Shown piece by piece: positions 35,191-46,510 of a stretch of DNA of 64,000 bases. Under the pieces are notes generated by a model, which had not been told where the DNA came from, made no database searches, and saw nothing but the letters and a program-made list of their open reading frames with translations. Made by a program: the position numbers and the translations under genes. Numbering within the stretch: position 1 is the first letter of the stretch; every line of letters begins with the position of its first letter. The stretch is taken from assembly GCA_022496805.1 (NCBI GenBank), contig CM040085.1, positions 48,265,811-48,329,810 on the forward strand. The letters run 5' to 3'. This stretch comes from Pohlia nutans (taxonomy: Eukaryota > Streptophyta > Bryopsida > Bryales > Mniaceae).

Positions 35191-35585
35191 CGTCATAAGG
35201 GGTGTGGCGTGTGCCTCACCCCTTAAGATTCAAACTAGGCAAAATATCGTCATGAGGGGTGTGGCATGTGCCTCACCCCTTAAGATTTAAACTAGGCAAA
35301 ATAGGGCTATAAGGGGTGTGGCATGTGCCTCACCCGTTAAGATTTAAACTAGGCAAAATAGGGCTATAAGGGGTGTGGCATGTGCCTCACCCGTTAAGAT
35401 TTAAACTAGGCAAAATATTGTTATAAGGGGTGTGGCATGTGCCTCACCCCTTAAGATTCAACCTAGGCAAAATATTGTCATAAGGGGTGTGGCATGTGCC
35501 TCACCTCTTAAGATTCTAACTAGGCAAAATATTTTTATATGGGGTGTGGCACATGTCTCACCCCTTGTTGTGTAGTGTCGCATGA
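35191..35585. repeat. 57-bp tandem array, about 7 units
   Basis: Units start at 35191, 35248, 35305, 35362, 35419, 35476 and 35533, each with 'AAGGGGTGTGGCATGTGCC', 'TCACCCCTTAAGATT' and 'ACTAGGCAAAATA'. Each unit has an inverted core AAGGGGTG...CACCCCTT. Divergence between units is low, so the array is recent or homogenised. Confidence 0.9.
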
Positions 35586-36825
35586 CCTTTAAATCTCAAA
35601 TTATTTAATCATGTATGGAGAAACATGTATAATAATGTGGATTTTAATTTGACAAAATATATACAAGAGTAAGTTATATTATGAGGTTGTCTCCATAATT
35701 TTTTTCCCCTATAAAATGTCATATTTATAGAAATTCTATTTTATTTCTAAAAAACCCTAAACAGTCTAGGGTGCTATTGATATAGTGTCACCGGCACTCC
35801 CAAAAAATTTCAAGTCAAAATTCTTAAATCTGTGTAAGTTAGAGAAATACAGACTTGGAGATCTCACAAAAGATAAATAAATTAAAATTTGAAAAACCTA
35901 AACGGCCGCTTAGGGTTTAGGTTGTGTTTTTGCTTCTTCCTACCTTTCTCTCTTCTTCGCCGCCTTCCCTCTCTGCCGCTCCTTGCTTGTGCGGCTCTTC
36001 TTTTTTCTGTCGCTCTGTCGCCTTTCCTTTCTGCCGCTCCTTGCTTGTGCGACGCTTCTCTTCTCCATCGTCTTGCTTCGCTTGCAAAGTGCCGAATCTT
36101 GTATAGTGGTGATTTGCAACATTAACGCCTCTGCCTTGATACAACCCACGTTCTGATCTACTTGTTCTGCATATCTAGTAACCTTGTTTGTGTGGTACTA
36201 AACCTTCTACCTTCTTGCTACAGGTCGCATCACTTCAACTCTACTATGCGATTCACACTTCATCTATAAACAAGTTTCAGCACACTACCAAGAATCTTGC
36301 TGATTTATCTCACTTCAGCCCCAACTTCTCGTACTAAGATCTACTTTAGAGCGCTTTTGATTCTTAGTTTCCTTCAGATCTATTATGTTTATCACTTCAA
36401 TACTTAAATTAGGGTAAGTTTCCGACTTTCAAATTTCATCTAGATCTAGATCTAAATTCTTTTTAGGGTTTCCAGCTTCATTTAGTATTCAACCACCAAA
36501 TTGTTGCTATGTGCACATCACAATCTCAAATCTCAGTTCCAATAACATTTGCTTGTATTTATGAAACTTTGAAACTTGCATCTTTGAGAATTTTTGAATC
36601 ATCCATATGTTAAATTATTTGTATTATAACTCACATTCCTTTAAAGTTCTAAATATTTAGGGTTCTGGACATATATCACTTGATGACACAATCTCAAAAT
36701 CTAGATTATGAGTTTTGTAATTAAGTTCTCATCTCACTTATTACCAAATTCTAAATTTTAAAATTCAATGTTTTTTATTTTCAATTTGAGGAGAATGTGT
36801 GGAGTTTCTGTGAACATTTTTTGGA
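35586..36825. other. non-repetitive interior with a leader-like G+C-richer segment
   Basis: About 35890-36130 is C/T-rich and richer in G+C (TTCTTCGCCGCCTTCCCT, CTCTGCCGCTCCTTGCTTGT twice), resembling a plant 5' UTR. It is followed by T-rich intron-like DNA. It may be captured host promoter/5' UTR sequence. No coding domain identified. Confidence 0.35.
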
Positions 36826-38230
36826 GTGAGGCACATGCCTCACAGCCCTCACTACTTGAATTGCAATTTGATTTTAAATTTCAAAACTCACCACATACCT
36901 CACTCCTTGCATCGTAATCACAATCTCATTCTATGTTCATTATGCAAACATACCAAATGTATGCCACATATCTCACTCCATGTGTTTGGTTCTCGTTTTG
37001 ATTGTATTTATGCATTTCACTCATGTAGAATTTAGAAGGTGAGGCACATGCCTCACCCCCGCTGTGTTTGATTTCAATTTTGATTGTACTTGATTAATTT
37101 TGCTCATGTGACATTTTGGAGGTGAGGCACAAGCCTCACCGTTTGTGTTTGATTCATGTTTTTGATGTCAATGAGATTATAATCTCATATTTTTCTAAGG
37201 GTGAGGCACATGCCTCACCATTTTGTGTTTAAGTTTTTTTTTTTTTTTTATGTCCTTGAGTTTATGCTCTCATTTTTCTGAGGGTGAGGCACATGGCTCA
37301 CCCCTTTGTGTTTGATTTTCTGTTTTTTGATGTCATGGAGTTTATGCTCTCATAATTTTGTGAAGGTGAGGCACATGCCTCACCCCTTTGTGTTTAAGTT
37401 TTTTTTTTGATGTCCTTAAGTTTATGCAATCATGTTTTTGTGAGGGTGAGGCACATGCCTCACCCTCTTGTGTTTGATTTTTGTTTTTGATGTCATTGAG
37501 TTTAGGTTCACATATTTTTTTGAGGGTGAGGCACATGCCTCACCCTTTATGTTTAATTCTTTTTTGATGTCCTTGAGGTTATGCTCTCATCTTTTTGTGA
37601 GGGTGAGGCACATGCCTCACCCCTTTCTATTTGATTTTTGTTCTTGATGTCATTGAGTTTAAGCTCTCATATTTTTGTGAGGATGAGGCACATGGCTCAC
37701 CCCCTTGTGTTTGATTTTTTTTGATGTTCTTGAGTTTATGCTCTTGTATTTTTGTGAGGGTGAGGCACATGCTTCCCCCGTTGTGTTTGATTTTTGTTTT
37801 TGATGTCATTGAGTTTATACTCTCATATTTTTGTGAGGTTGTGGCACCCTTTGTGTTTAATTTTTATTTATAACGTTTTTAGTTGTTATTTTTCATATGG
37901 GATTTTGGAGATGAGGCACATGTCTCACTCAATGTGTTTAATTCTTATTCTCGATGTGATTGTATGTATTTTTTGCATTGTTGCTTTTCTTGAATTTAGG
38001 GGATGAGGCACATGCCACACTCTTTCTGTATAATTTTGAATTTAGTTGTACTTAAGTTTTTTTGCTTATGTAGGATTGAGGGGGTGATGCACATGCTTTA
38101 CTCCTATTGTTGATGTTATATTGAAAGGTGTGGCATTTCTTTGATTGATTGTACAAAGAATGAATCTTTTATAAATTTGAGTGTTTTTGCAATTGGAGTT
38201 TTTGGAGGTGTGGCACATGTCGCACTCTTT
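36826..38230. repeat. about 80-bp array with GTGAGGCACATGCCTCAC palindromes
   Basis: From about 37040 the 18-base palindrome GTGAGGCACATGCCTCAC or a near copy recurs roughly every 80 bases up to about 38230, with spacers such as 'TTTGTGTTTGATTTTTG', 'GATGTCATTGAGTTTATG' and 'CTCTCATATTTTTGTGAGG'. A first isolated copy lies at about 36829. The palindrome's right half is shared with the 57-bp array, so the two arrays are related. Short ORFs in it are repeat artefacts. Confidence 0.85.
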
Positions 38231-38307
38231 TAGTAAAGATCACTTATTTTTATTATTCGTAGTTTTTCATGCATATTGACTATTTGTTTGTTTGTTGATG
38301 TTATTGT

Positions 38308-38739
38308 GTGATTTTAGGAGGTCTTTTTGGAGGACTTCTCATGCGGAGTAAAAGGGGCGGGCCTTCAAAGGCCCCCCCAAAGAAGGTATCAAGGCCTTCT
38401 ACATCTTTCAAAGAATATAGGTGGTTTTTGACACGTGATGACAATCACGTTCTTCTGAAAATTTCTATTTATCCATGGCTTGAGAAGAAGGTGTGGTGTT
38501 TTAAAGCTTGGTCCAAAGTATAAATTGTACAAAAAATTGTAACTCCTGCACATACTTTGGAAGTTGATTCTTGCGAGATTTTTATCACCTCAAAATCCTC
38601 CAATGTTGTTACCTCTTATGTTTTAAGATGTGTGAATATCATTGGAGATGTTGTTGATGTTGAGGGCATGAAAGTGATTGGGATTCACAAAATAAACTTA
38701 AAGCACAAAATAAATATGACACACATATATTTTACATAG
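38308..38739 (+). CDS. short unrecognised ORF pair at the right end of the TIR element
   Basis: 38308-38523 (basic start 'MRSKRGGPSKAPPKKVSRPS', then 'EYRWFLTRDDNHVLLKISIYPW') and 38557-38739 ('EVDSCEIFITSKSSNVVTSYVLRCV') are in the same frame (both starts are 1 mod 3), separated by one TAA at 38521. Composition is protein-like. 'VISTSK' style strands may belong to one broken protein of about 140 residues. A splice acceptor-like 'GATTTTAG' precedes the first. Family unknown. Confidence 0.3.
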
Positions 38740-38897
38740 CTTGCTTTGGATTTATTTTCAATCAATAATATCTGAAAAGACTGTAGCCAAAGTACAATAT
38801 TATTGCTTATACATACCAAAATTTGTGATTAAAATATTCAAAAATAATCCCAAAAAATAGTGCACATTTCAATAGGCAGTTTTAACGAAACCCTTGT

Positions 38898-39104
38898 TAA
38901 TAATAATCTCCACCCCTTCTTTCTTCCAGCTAGCTTCGCTTTTGTCCTTGGTTACTAGAGTGTCTATTCCCGATAGGAGTGAGTAGTAGTGTCCAAATGG
39001 CCCTTTGTTCAGTGAACACCGGGTCATTTTCACTACGAACAGACACTTTATTCACGCCAGCCCCTCTTCTGGGACCGGAGTTTCTATCTATCTATCTATC
39101 TATC
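38898..39104 (+). other. LINE 3' end with CTAT tail
   Basis: Follows the TIR element and ends in repeats of CTAT (39083-39104), directly before the right target duplication. Read as the LINE 3' UTR and tail. Confidence 0.6.
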
Positions 39105-39469
39105 TTGTATTGGGTTCATATTTATAATATTATAGTAAATCATTTTAGATATGTGTTTGGCCCTTTTGGAACTCTGGCAGGACAGATCTTTATGTGGAAC
39201 TGTCTTCGTGTGTGTATGCACAATTCCTATTATGTAACAATCAGCTACGCTACGAGGAGCTCTGACCGGAATAGAATAGGTGAAGGACGAGAATGCATTT
39301 TCAGTGGAATCATGGACGGAATATATTTGCTACAATGGTATTTTGCCCAAAAAAATGAGTGTCTATGCAATGCCTCCTCCCTACGATCAGAGCGAATAAA
39401 TTAAAATTCAAGTGCCGGAGTTAGGCATGTGTTGAAATTGTCTTTGTGAGCATTTGTGCATTGTCTTAA

Positions 39470-40266
39470 TCCTTTAGTGCTAGGGTGGTTCTAGAGGAAC
39501 CAAAGTTTTTTGGTGACTTTTTTCTTCAAACTCTATGTTCAAATTGTGGATACTATTTATATTATTTAACCGTATAAATGTAAGCATAGCTTAATCAAAC
39601 AAGTGCTACTTAAACCTTCGTGAGATTGGACCGTTGGATTGGAAGATTATTGTATGTCTTTGAATAGTATAATACACACTCAAAAAGAAGATTTCGGAGG
39701 GTTTGTGACTTCAAAGTTAAATAGAATTTGGGTTAAATTTTCAAAATTGATAGTAAAGAGGTTCTGCAATGACCTATGTCAACACCTCTTCGTTGCAATC
39801 TTTTATGTCAAGAATGGTCTTACATAATTATTGTGAATTTTATAAGTGAGAGTGATTTATCCACGTACGGTTTATGGCAAAAAATTGCATGTTAAAAGAT
39901 GAAAGGAGTTGGTACATTGATCAAGATTGGAATACATACACTAATGGAACATGAACAAGAGAACACAATCCAAAAAAATAAAACAAGATAACAAACTTTC
40001 AAACACAAGAAATATTGCATAGTACATGTGTTGTATTTGTTAGTATTTATTGTATTTTCAAATAGGTTTTGTTCATAGGTATTTTGTTCATAGGTATTTT
40101 AATAGTTGTACAACTCCAAATTGAAATTTTATTTACCTAGAAGATGTGTATTATTAATCTCCAACTGTGAACCTCACAATTCAAAATCCAGTTGTTTACG
40201 GATTTTTCGTTATTTGCGTGTTTGATATATCAGTGACCACAATGTGGTCTCTTGGGCACTAAAGGG
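39470..40266. mobile_element. TTAA-flanked piggyBac-like MITE, copy D
   Basis: 797 bp. Left TCCTTTAGTGC (first base changed from C), right GGGCACTAAAGGG. TTAA on both sides (39466-39469, 40267-40270). The interior is collinear with copy C, including the 'GAATACATACACTAATGGAA' and 'AGAACACAATC' stretches. Non-coding. Confidence 0.85.
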
Positions 40267-40270
40267 TTAA

Positions 40271-41174
40271 TCATATCAGTATAATAGATTGTACAGTGCC
40301 CTATCAAAATGATTGTTGCCTCTTCTACTCACCAATGTGAAAATTGATCTAAATTGACACAAAATTGGTATATTATACAAATTTCAATGTATAGTTTGGC
40401 TCTAAAAGATCCATTCCCAAAAGAATTGACTCATATCATGCTCGTTTTGTTCCAAATTCTATAATATTTTTATATGCTTGGAAAGCTCACAAAATGAAGA
40501 TGAAATTAGTGATTGTCTGAAGGAAAAATAAACTTTTATTGAGAAAATATTCACATTTTAAACTCTAAAAACAATTTTACAATTTCTTTGATTAAAAGTT
40601 ATTAAAAAAATATTTTTTCAAATCAAAAGTTGGATTGAAGGATATTAAGTTTAGGAATTCTCTTCCTCGATTGGAGTAAAAAATGTTCGTTAGAGTGAAT
40701 AAAAATGGACACAATGTAGAAAGGAGTGTTAAAATCAACCAAAAAATGGGAAAAATTTGAGCTGCTTATTATTTTTGAAAGTGGATATCTCCATGTTGGA
40801 AGCATTTTTTTAAGTAAAAAAGAATGTGGCTTAAATTCCCCCATTGTTAGCAGTGACGCTATCTTGTGAGCTGTGAGCAGTGAGCAAAAAAACTTACTAT
40901 TTTTAGATTTTAAAATCTCTTTATGATAAAGGGTTTTTTTGGAATTTTTTAGAAGTTTTTCCTTTACTTTTTGAATATACAAGGAGAGACTAGCTGTAAG
41001 CGACGAGTACATATACCCTTGGATTTTGTGTCTTTGTGGAATTAATCAGGGTTTTATTTTAATTTAAATATTCAAAAATTTAGGTCTCTTTTTTTTTTTT
41101 TTTTTTTTTTTATGACCTAAAAGTAAAATATTTCTAGCAAAAATGAATCAACTATACAACCAATATTTTTCCAA
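40271..41174. other. AT-rich intergenic, no gene seen
   Basis: Contains a poly(T) run (about 41090-41112) and a minus-strand open stretch (40623-41012) without any recognisable domain. Read as non-coding. Confidence 0.4.
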
Positions 41175-41560
41175 CACTACTAGGAGAGCAGTTGAAATAT
41201 GACTGGGATTTATGACTGAAAACGGGCATAAAGTGACCTGATGACTACTACCAATTTCAGTCATCAACCCAGTCATAACGGACAAGTCAGATTTTGAAAT
41301 ATGACTCTAGTCATTTCTGCGGGCATACGTTCCCAATGGCACGTTCCCAAAAGATTTTTGGGACCTCGATTATGGGTAGCCCGATAAATGTGACTATTTT
41401 TAGTCATATATATGTGACTAGGACTAGTTAGAACAATCTGACTACATTTAGTCAGCTTCTTCAACTCAATGACTAAAATGTCATAATTTAATGATGTCAT
41501 AATATGACTATCAGTAGTTGCAGAATATAGTCGTGATGACTAGAATTAGTCATTCTTTCA
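41175..41560. mobile_element. CACTA-like end fragment
   Basis: Starts CACTACTAGGAGAGCAG and is followed by many 'TGACTA'/'TAGTCA' motifs in both orientations (41195-41555), the sub-terminal repeat pattern of CACTA elements. No matching right terminus was found downstream, so the element is truncated or its end has decayed. Confidence 0.55.
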
Positions 41561-41685
41561 GTTTAGATATTGGTTACAACAGCGGGTATTGATGTAGATA
41601 AATCAACCAGATTCGAACACGAATTACCATGTCAAAGAATCATGAGACCGTATTAGAGGCATACAGTGTGCGTGCAACTAATAAA

Positions 41686-41933
41686 CACTGAAAGAAAACT
41701 TGGTAAAAAAAAACTAGAGTTGAAATTGGCTGCGATTCGTTTGACCTCATTCTGCTGCAGTCGCTAAACGACTGCAGGACTGTTTTGTCGATTTGCAGCC
41801 TCAATTTTACTGAGAATTTTGGGGCGTGTAATATATCGTTAGAAAGGACTTGAAAATGATTGCAGCAAAATGAGGTCAAACAAACCGCAACCAATTTGAG
41901 CTGCGGTTTTTTTTACCAAGTTTTCTTATAGTG
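41686..41933. mobile_element. 248-bp CACTA-like MITE with ~75-bp TIRs
   Basis: Left CACTGAAAGAAAACTTGGTA, right TACCAAGTTTTCTTATAGTG. The inverted match runs on through 'GTTTGACCTCATTCTGCTGC' (left) and 'GCAGCAAAATGAGGTCAAAC' (right). Non-coding. The target duplication is ambiguous because both flanks are A-rich (TAAA). Confidence 0.75.
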
Positions 41934-41939
41934 TAAAGG

Positions 41940-43380
41940 AATGCACATTTATAGCCAAGGGCTAGTCCGTGCAAATGGAAAGAAACTCATGAATATATGG
42001 AAGTAGAATGTTATACTATTAATCTTATAATGCACCTTAGCCAGATTACGATTCTGTAGCATTAAGCGGTTTAGGACAGAAGTACCATCTGAGTTTTCCA
42101 AAAGTCCAAAACTAATGTTAAGGGAGTTGCTTCACTTACACCCATATATGGCCACAAACAAGCACGCAGTCAGTTTCAGGTCGTGTGCGAGGTGTCTACA
42201 ATAGTACTCTACTTGTTATCCTTGCCACAACAAAAGCAAGAAAAAATTAGAACTATCTTGACATGAAGCACCATTTGCTCTCAATAGAAATTCTCATTGT
42301 GCTAGCAATACACATTGCCAACCATCGTTACGGGAGATCTGTAGTGCATTGTAGCAGTCAGGTATGCGCAGAATATACGTTGTCGGTTGTGTAGACCAAC
42401 GATGCGTTGCCACGTGAAGACAACCACATAAATTCTCAAAAGTAAGGAAAAGTGACCCTCAGCTCCAAAATGACAATACTGTGACCGGAAAACGCGTTAG
42501 GGCTAGGAGAAGCGCGTCAGGACCCAGAAATGCACAGAGGGGCTACTTGTTAAAGGAAGTGGCCTAGTTTGTGCTTGTTAATATAACCCTATTGCAAGAC
42601 ACACTGGATGGAATGATGGATGAAAATTCCTACCCAGCATCTGGTTGTGGTCAATGTGTTGCTATGATGATACTTGGAAATCATTTTTGGCAGGGTATGG
42701 CATAGTTGTTTATCCATGCTAATACACTGTTCATTCAAGATCGACATCCGTGAGACATGTGTGACCATATAAAGTCATGATACCTGTGGAGTGATCTTGA
42801 GTAGTACAATAGTTTGTTTTTATACGGTGAGGCTAGTGTTCTTGTGGTCATTGTGTATATAGTTGTGTGAAACGACTAAGTATAAATAACAGTCATTATA
42901 CCGTGGTCAAATATTCGCGTACAATATACCTCGGGGTTATATCTTGTAATACTCATACCTTCATTGAGGTATGGAAAATATACATATGATATATACCAAA
43001 ATCTTGTATGCTACAGGTAATATAAGAGTCTAAAATAGGATAAAATGGACTATGAAAGTCCAGGGGAAAAGAAAGAGGAAGAGAGAGAGAGCACGGGCGC
43101 GCGCATAATGACTAGGTGGCGACAATGGCACCTCATAATTCTAAATTTCGTCAAGAGTGATCAATAATTGAGCCTAAGAAACGAAGGAGAGGCCGAGGAG
43201 GGTGGGATGCGGGAGCAACAATGAGCCTGGAGAATTGGAAGAATGCGAGCGTGCGCTTGAATTCAGCTTGAAGTGGAGGCAGATGCCTATTGGGAATGAG
43301 GCCCTTTGTCATGCGTAGTGTGGCGTCGAGAGTCACGTTATGAAATAATGTGCAATCTTTCACAAATAATTATCTATAGT
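41940..43380. other. intergenic, no gene seen
   Basis: Balanced composition, several short reading frames, none recognisable. A GA-rich stretch with a GCGCGCG run lies at about 43075-43105. Confidence 0.4.
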
Positions 43381-43389
43381 TATTATTGA

Positions 43390-44580
43390 CTTGGATCACT
43401 TCCAAGGATGCTTAGAAGCGGCACAATGCGCGCTTCTTTCCTCGGAGCAATGAGAAGATGAAAAATGTCGAACGGGTAGGCTTCCTTTGCGACCAAAAAG
43501 ACGGACGGGCAGACAGGCGGATAGACGGGCAGACGGATGGACGGATGGGCGGGCAAGCGGGTGGATGGGTAGCAGGGGGGAATCAATAAGCGACGAGGAG
43601 CAATTGGATTTGGACTTCCTAGGCAACTAATTGTAAATCAATGGTCTTAGAAAGATGATGGAAGAGGAGATCCCCTCCTTTAATTTGTAATTATAGCAAC
43701 GTTGCTAGTGGGTGAGTTAATGATATCAGTGCACTTCACTACATGCCAAAACTTGCAAGGACACATCCACAACCTTCCTATTCATAGAGGCAAGTACATC
43801 AGCAACCTCCAAATGCCATCATGCATTTTATTCCACAAAAGGAGTCTCTCGTCACTCCCAAGAAGCCCCGGATAACTCCCAGTAACTCCCGGGGTTATTG
43901 TCGGGCACTCCAAGGATAAACCACGGCACTCTTGAGGCCCTAACCCACCGCAGTCCCGTTGTAGTCTTTCTGCTGTCCTTAGGCAGACCCGGGCTCTCCC
44001 GAGACCAAATCCTCGGACATTCCCCGGAGCTGTCCTAAGACCAAGACCCCGAGCTTCCACTGGAGTTGTCTCGGGACCAAGTCCCTGGGTAGTCTTCACT
44101 TCCAGGGTTGTCCTAGAGTAGGCTCGGGAGCTTGCACTAGAACAATCCCCGGTGATCCCGAGCTAGTTTCTAGGACAGTCCCGGGGGTAGAACCCGAGCA
44201 GTCCCGAGGCAGTTTTTGGGACTTGCGGACGGACAGACAGGCGGATGGGTGGACAGATAGGCGGGCAGTCAAACAAACGGGAGGACGAGCGGACGTCTAG
44301 ACGAACGAACAAACCAGTAAACCGATGGATGAACATGCGGTCGGGCGGATCGACGAATGGATGAACGAACGGAAGGACGTGTGGACGGACCGGCGGGGCA
44401 GTCTCGGGCAGGCCCGGGGACGTCTTTGGCCAGTCCATGGTTTATACCGACGGACCGACGGAGGAACGGGTGGACGAGCAAACCGATGGACAAGCAAACC
44501 CACGGATGGATGGAGGGATGGTTTGGCAGATGGAGGGACCGGCGAACAAACGGGTGGCCGGATGGACAGATCTCTCAGAT
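43390..44580. repeat. G+C-rich degenerate minisatellite tracts
   Basis: Two tracts (43497-43575, 44222-44575) are built from degenerate four-base steps GGAC/GGAT/GGCG/AACG. The segment between (about 43850-44220) repeats 'CCCGGG' and 'AGTCCCGAG' motifs at irregular spacing. Long ORFs on both strands, reading as Pro/Ser/Val/Arg- or Asp/Gly-rich strings, come from the repeat. Confidence 0.7.
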
Positions 44581-44984
44581 TCCCCCAAAAGCAGATTACC
44601 TTGCACTAACTTGTGACAAAGGAGAAAGCTCCACGTTTTTTATGGCAGCTGAATATTGGTATTATTGTATGGAAAAGTTATTGGGATTTATCATGTAAAA
44701 ATTACCGTATGGTAATTTACCAATAAGTGTAGTGATTTTTGGAGATTTTTTAGTTGCTTTATTTTATGAGTTGACTTTTTCAAGAGCACTTTTTATTCGT
44801 TTTGAACTAAGATCTTAGAAATTTTGGTGAATCACTGGAACATGAAATTAGACATAAAAATTTCACAAATCATCCCCTTTTTAATCGGTTCACACATGAA
44901 TGCAACTAACTTCCCTTAAAATCTACAGTAAAAAAATCCACACTGCAAAAAGTGTATGACAGATGAGAAAACATGGATGAAATT

Positions 44985-45085
44985 TGTACATCGTCCAACA
45001 AATGGACGCTTAAGGGTTGACTTACATGGAGACGGGTAACTCTAGAGTGGACACTTAAGGGTTGACTTACGTGGAGACTTGGTTG
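44985..45085. repeat. two-copy tandem repeat of about 49 bp
   Basis: 'CTTAAGGGTTGACTTAC' followed by '(A/G)TGGAGAC' occurs at about 45008 and 45057. Confidence 0.6.
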
Positions 45086-45518
45086 GGAATTGTGGTAGGA
45101 CGGGTGGGGCTGGGTGACAGATCATCCGAAAATAATGGCGTGTTCAATGAACGGCAAAGGAGGGGCAGCAACATACAGTACTCAAAAGCAAGTCCATTAT
45201 TTCCAGAACCGGCCTGAGTCCCAACTGGTCTCATTGCTGGATACAGACAGGCACAGCCCTCATAAACCTCTGCCTATGATTATTGCCTCCCATCTATGCA
45301 CAGTACACGCCACACACACACACCAGCTAACCATGTCTGTCATGGTCCACCACCCAAATGCCGTGTAGGCAATTATATAACATTTTTTAGCTAGTACTCC
45401 ATCACACACTTTTGCTTGTGCAGAGCATAACATTCAGTAGCCTTCGAAGAGACTGCCTTTTAGTTTCATCCACCTTTATATACGGAATGACTAGTGATTT
45501 CTAATTGAATGAACTATT

Positions 45519-45641
45519 GAATCAAATAAACAATCACAAAACAATGTTGAATTGTGAATGAATCAAATAAACAATCACAAAACACTGTTGAATTGTGATT
45601 GAATCAAATAAACAATTAAAAAACACTGTTGAATTGTGATT
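45519..45641. repeat. 41-bp tandem repeat, 3 units
   Basis: Units begin at 45519, 45560 and 45601, each 'GAATCAAATAAACAATCACA' then 'AAAC.(C/A)TGTTGAATTGTGA'. Near identical. Confidence 0.85.
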
Positions 45642-45717
45642 GAATGAGTGCTTTCGATTACTGTACACTATGGTTGATTGCTCTTGCTTAATGCCACGTG
45701 CCCCCATAGCTACTGAT

Positions 45718-45783
45718 GTGATGTGGAATATCCCACATCATTTCATTGGGGGGATGAAATGATGTGGATATTCCACATCATTC
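45718..45783. repeat. inverted repeat (hairpin)
   Basis: 'CCCACATCATTTCAT' and 'ATGAAATGATGTGG' face each other across TGGGGGG, extended outward by 'GATGTGGAATAT' and 'ATATTCCACATC'. Possible small MITE or hairpin RNA; no TSD checked. Confidence 0.7.
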
Positions 45784-45789
45784 TGTTGG

Positions 45790-46249
45790 AGGGAGGCACT
45801 AGTCACAGAGGCTACTGAATGTTATGAGAATCACAACATGTGGAACATGTAGAAACTATTAAAAAAACAGAAGTTTGTTCAACTGCCAAGCCATCATTAA
45901 CTAGAGATGACTTTTATTCTCCAGAAGATTATGATTCCTGCAATGATTTTGGCCTGTAATGTTGATTCCCAAGGGTGAACAATGGGCTGCTAAAGAATGT
46001 TATGTAGGTGTATTATAAACCTCTTTACCAAAGAGAGATTTTACTTGCAAGTGACATGAATTATCACTATTGCAGTCCGGATTATCACAAAGAGCTCCAC
46101 TCCATACAGCCCCATGCACTATACATTACAAGAAAATAAGGTGGAGGCACCTAAAACCATCCATTTTTTTAGCTATTGTGTTTGGAATGTTTGAAAATCA
46201 CTTTGGGACTATTTTTGGTTGATAGACATATAAGATATATGAATAAAAG
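45790..46249. other. intergenic, no gene seen
   Basis: No recognisable coding or repeat structure before the MITE at 46250. Confidence 0.4.
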
Positions 46250-46502
46250 CTCGGGGAGGTCACTTCCAAATATTACATAACAACATACAAACAAAGATAG
46301 GGCTCAAATAAATCTTTGAAGGTAAATTTTATAAATAAATTACATTAATATGGAATGCCCAAAATTGATTATAAGAATAAACAAGAGAATATTATCAAAA
46401 TATTACTAATTATAGTTAGAACTACTTTTATTTTTAGGATACTTTTAAATACCCTTAGTTCACACGTGATACTGAAAAGATACAAAGAGTGACCTCCTTG
46501 AG
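46250..46502. mobile_element. hAT-type MITE, family M1, copy 3
   Basis: 253 bp, ends CTCGGGGAGGTCACTTCC and GAGTGACCTCCTTGAG, exact 8-bp flanks AATAAAAG (46242-46249, 46503-46510). Interior closely matches copy 2. The exact duplication marks it as one of the younger insertions. Confidence 0.92.
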
Positions 46503-46510
46503 AATAAAAG

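Larger units (their letters stand above)
34476..38897. mobile_element. 4.4-kb TIR element with palindromic arrays (possible MULE)
   Basis: Left end ACAAGGGTTTTGTTAAAAGT, right end (complement) ACAAGGGTTTCGTTAAAACT. The ends stay loosely similar for about 100 bp more (GTGCAC, ATTTTTTGG). Flanking nonamers TTAAAATAA and TAATAATAA agree at 7 of 9, weakly suggesting a Mutator-like 9-bp duplication. It sits in the LINE 3' region: LINE-like A/C-rich DNA stops at the left border, and the LINE tail and target duplication lie beyond the right border. Contents: a short minus-strand ORF, a 57-bp tandem array, a G+C-richer segment, an 80-bp palindromic array and a short plus-strand ORF. No transposase recognised. 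Confidence 0.6.
21550..39104 (+). mobile_element. non-LTR retrotransposon (LINE) with nested insertions
   Basis: Bounded by an exact direct repeat TTGTATTGGGTT (21538-21549 and 39105-39116), with a CTAT microsatellite tail (about 39083-39104) at the 3' end. The order inside is 5' leader, ORF1 (22829-24871), a middle ORF with a 2A-like motif (25295-26455), then endonuclease, RT, linker, RNase H and a Cys/His finger (26622-34440). Two elements interrupt it: a foldback element at 28929-30346 and a TIR element at 34476-38897. Without them it would be about 11.7 kb, long for a LINE. The sense strand is rich in A and C and poor in G. Endonuclease plus RT plus RNase H plus 2A recalls the Ingi/L1Tc and I-type groups; clade placement needs an RT tree. 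Degenerate. Confidence 0.85.

Noticed and set aside
43396..44698. Pro/Ser/Val/Arg-rich and Asp/Gly-rich ORFs
   Set aside because: Products of the GGAC/GGAT degenerate repeat; several frames are open at once.
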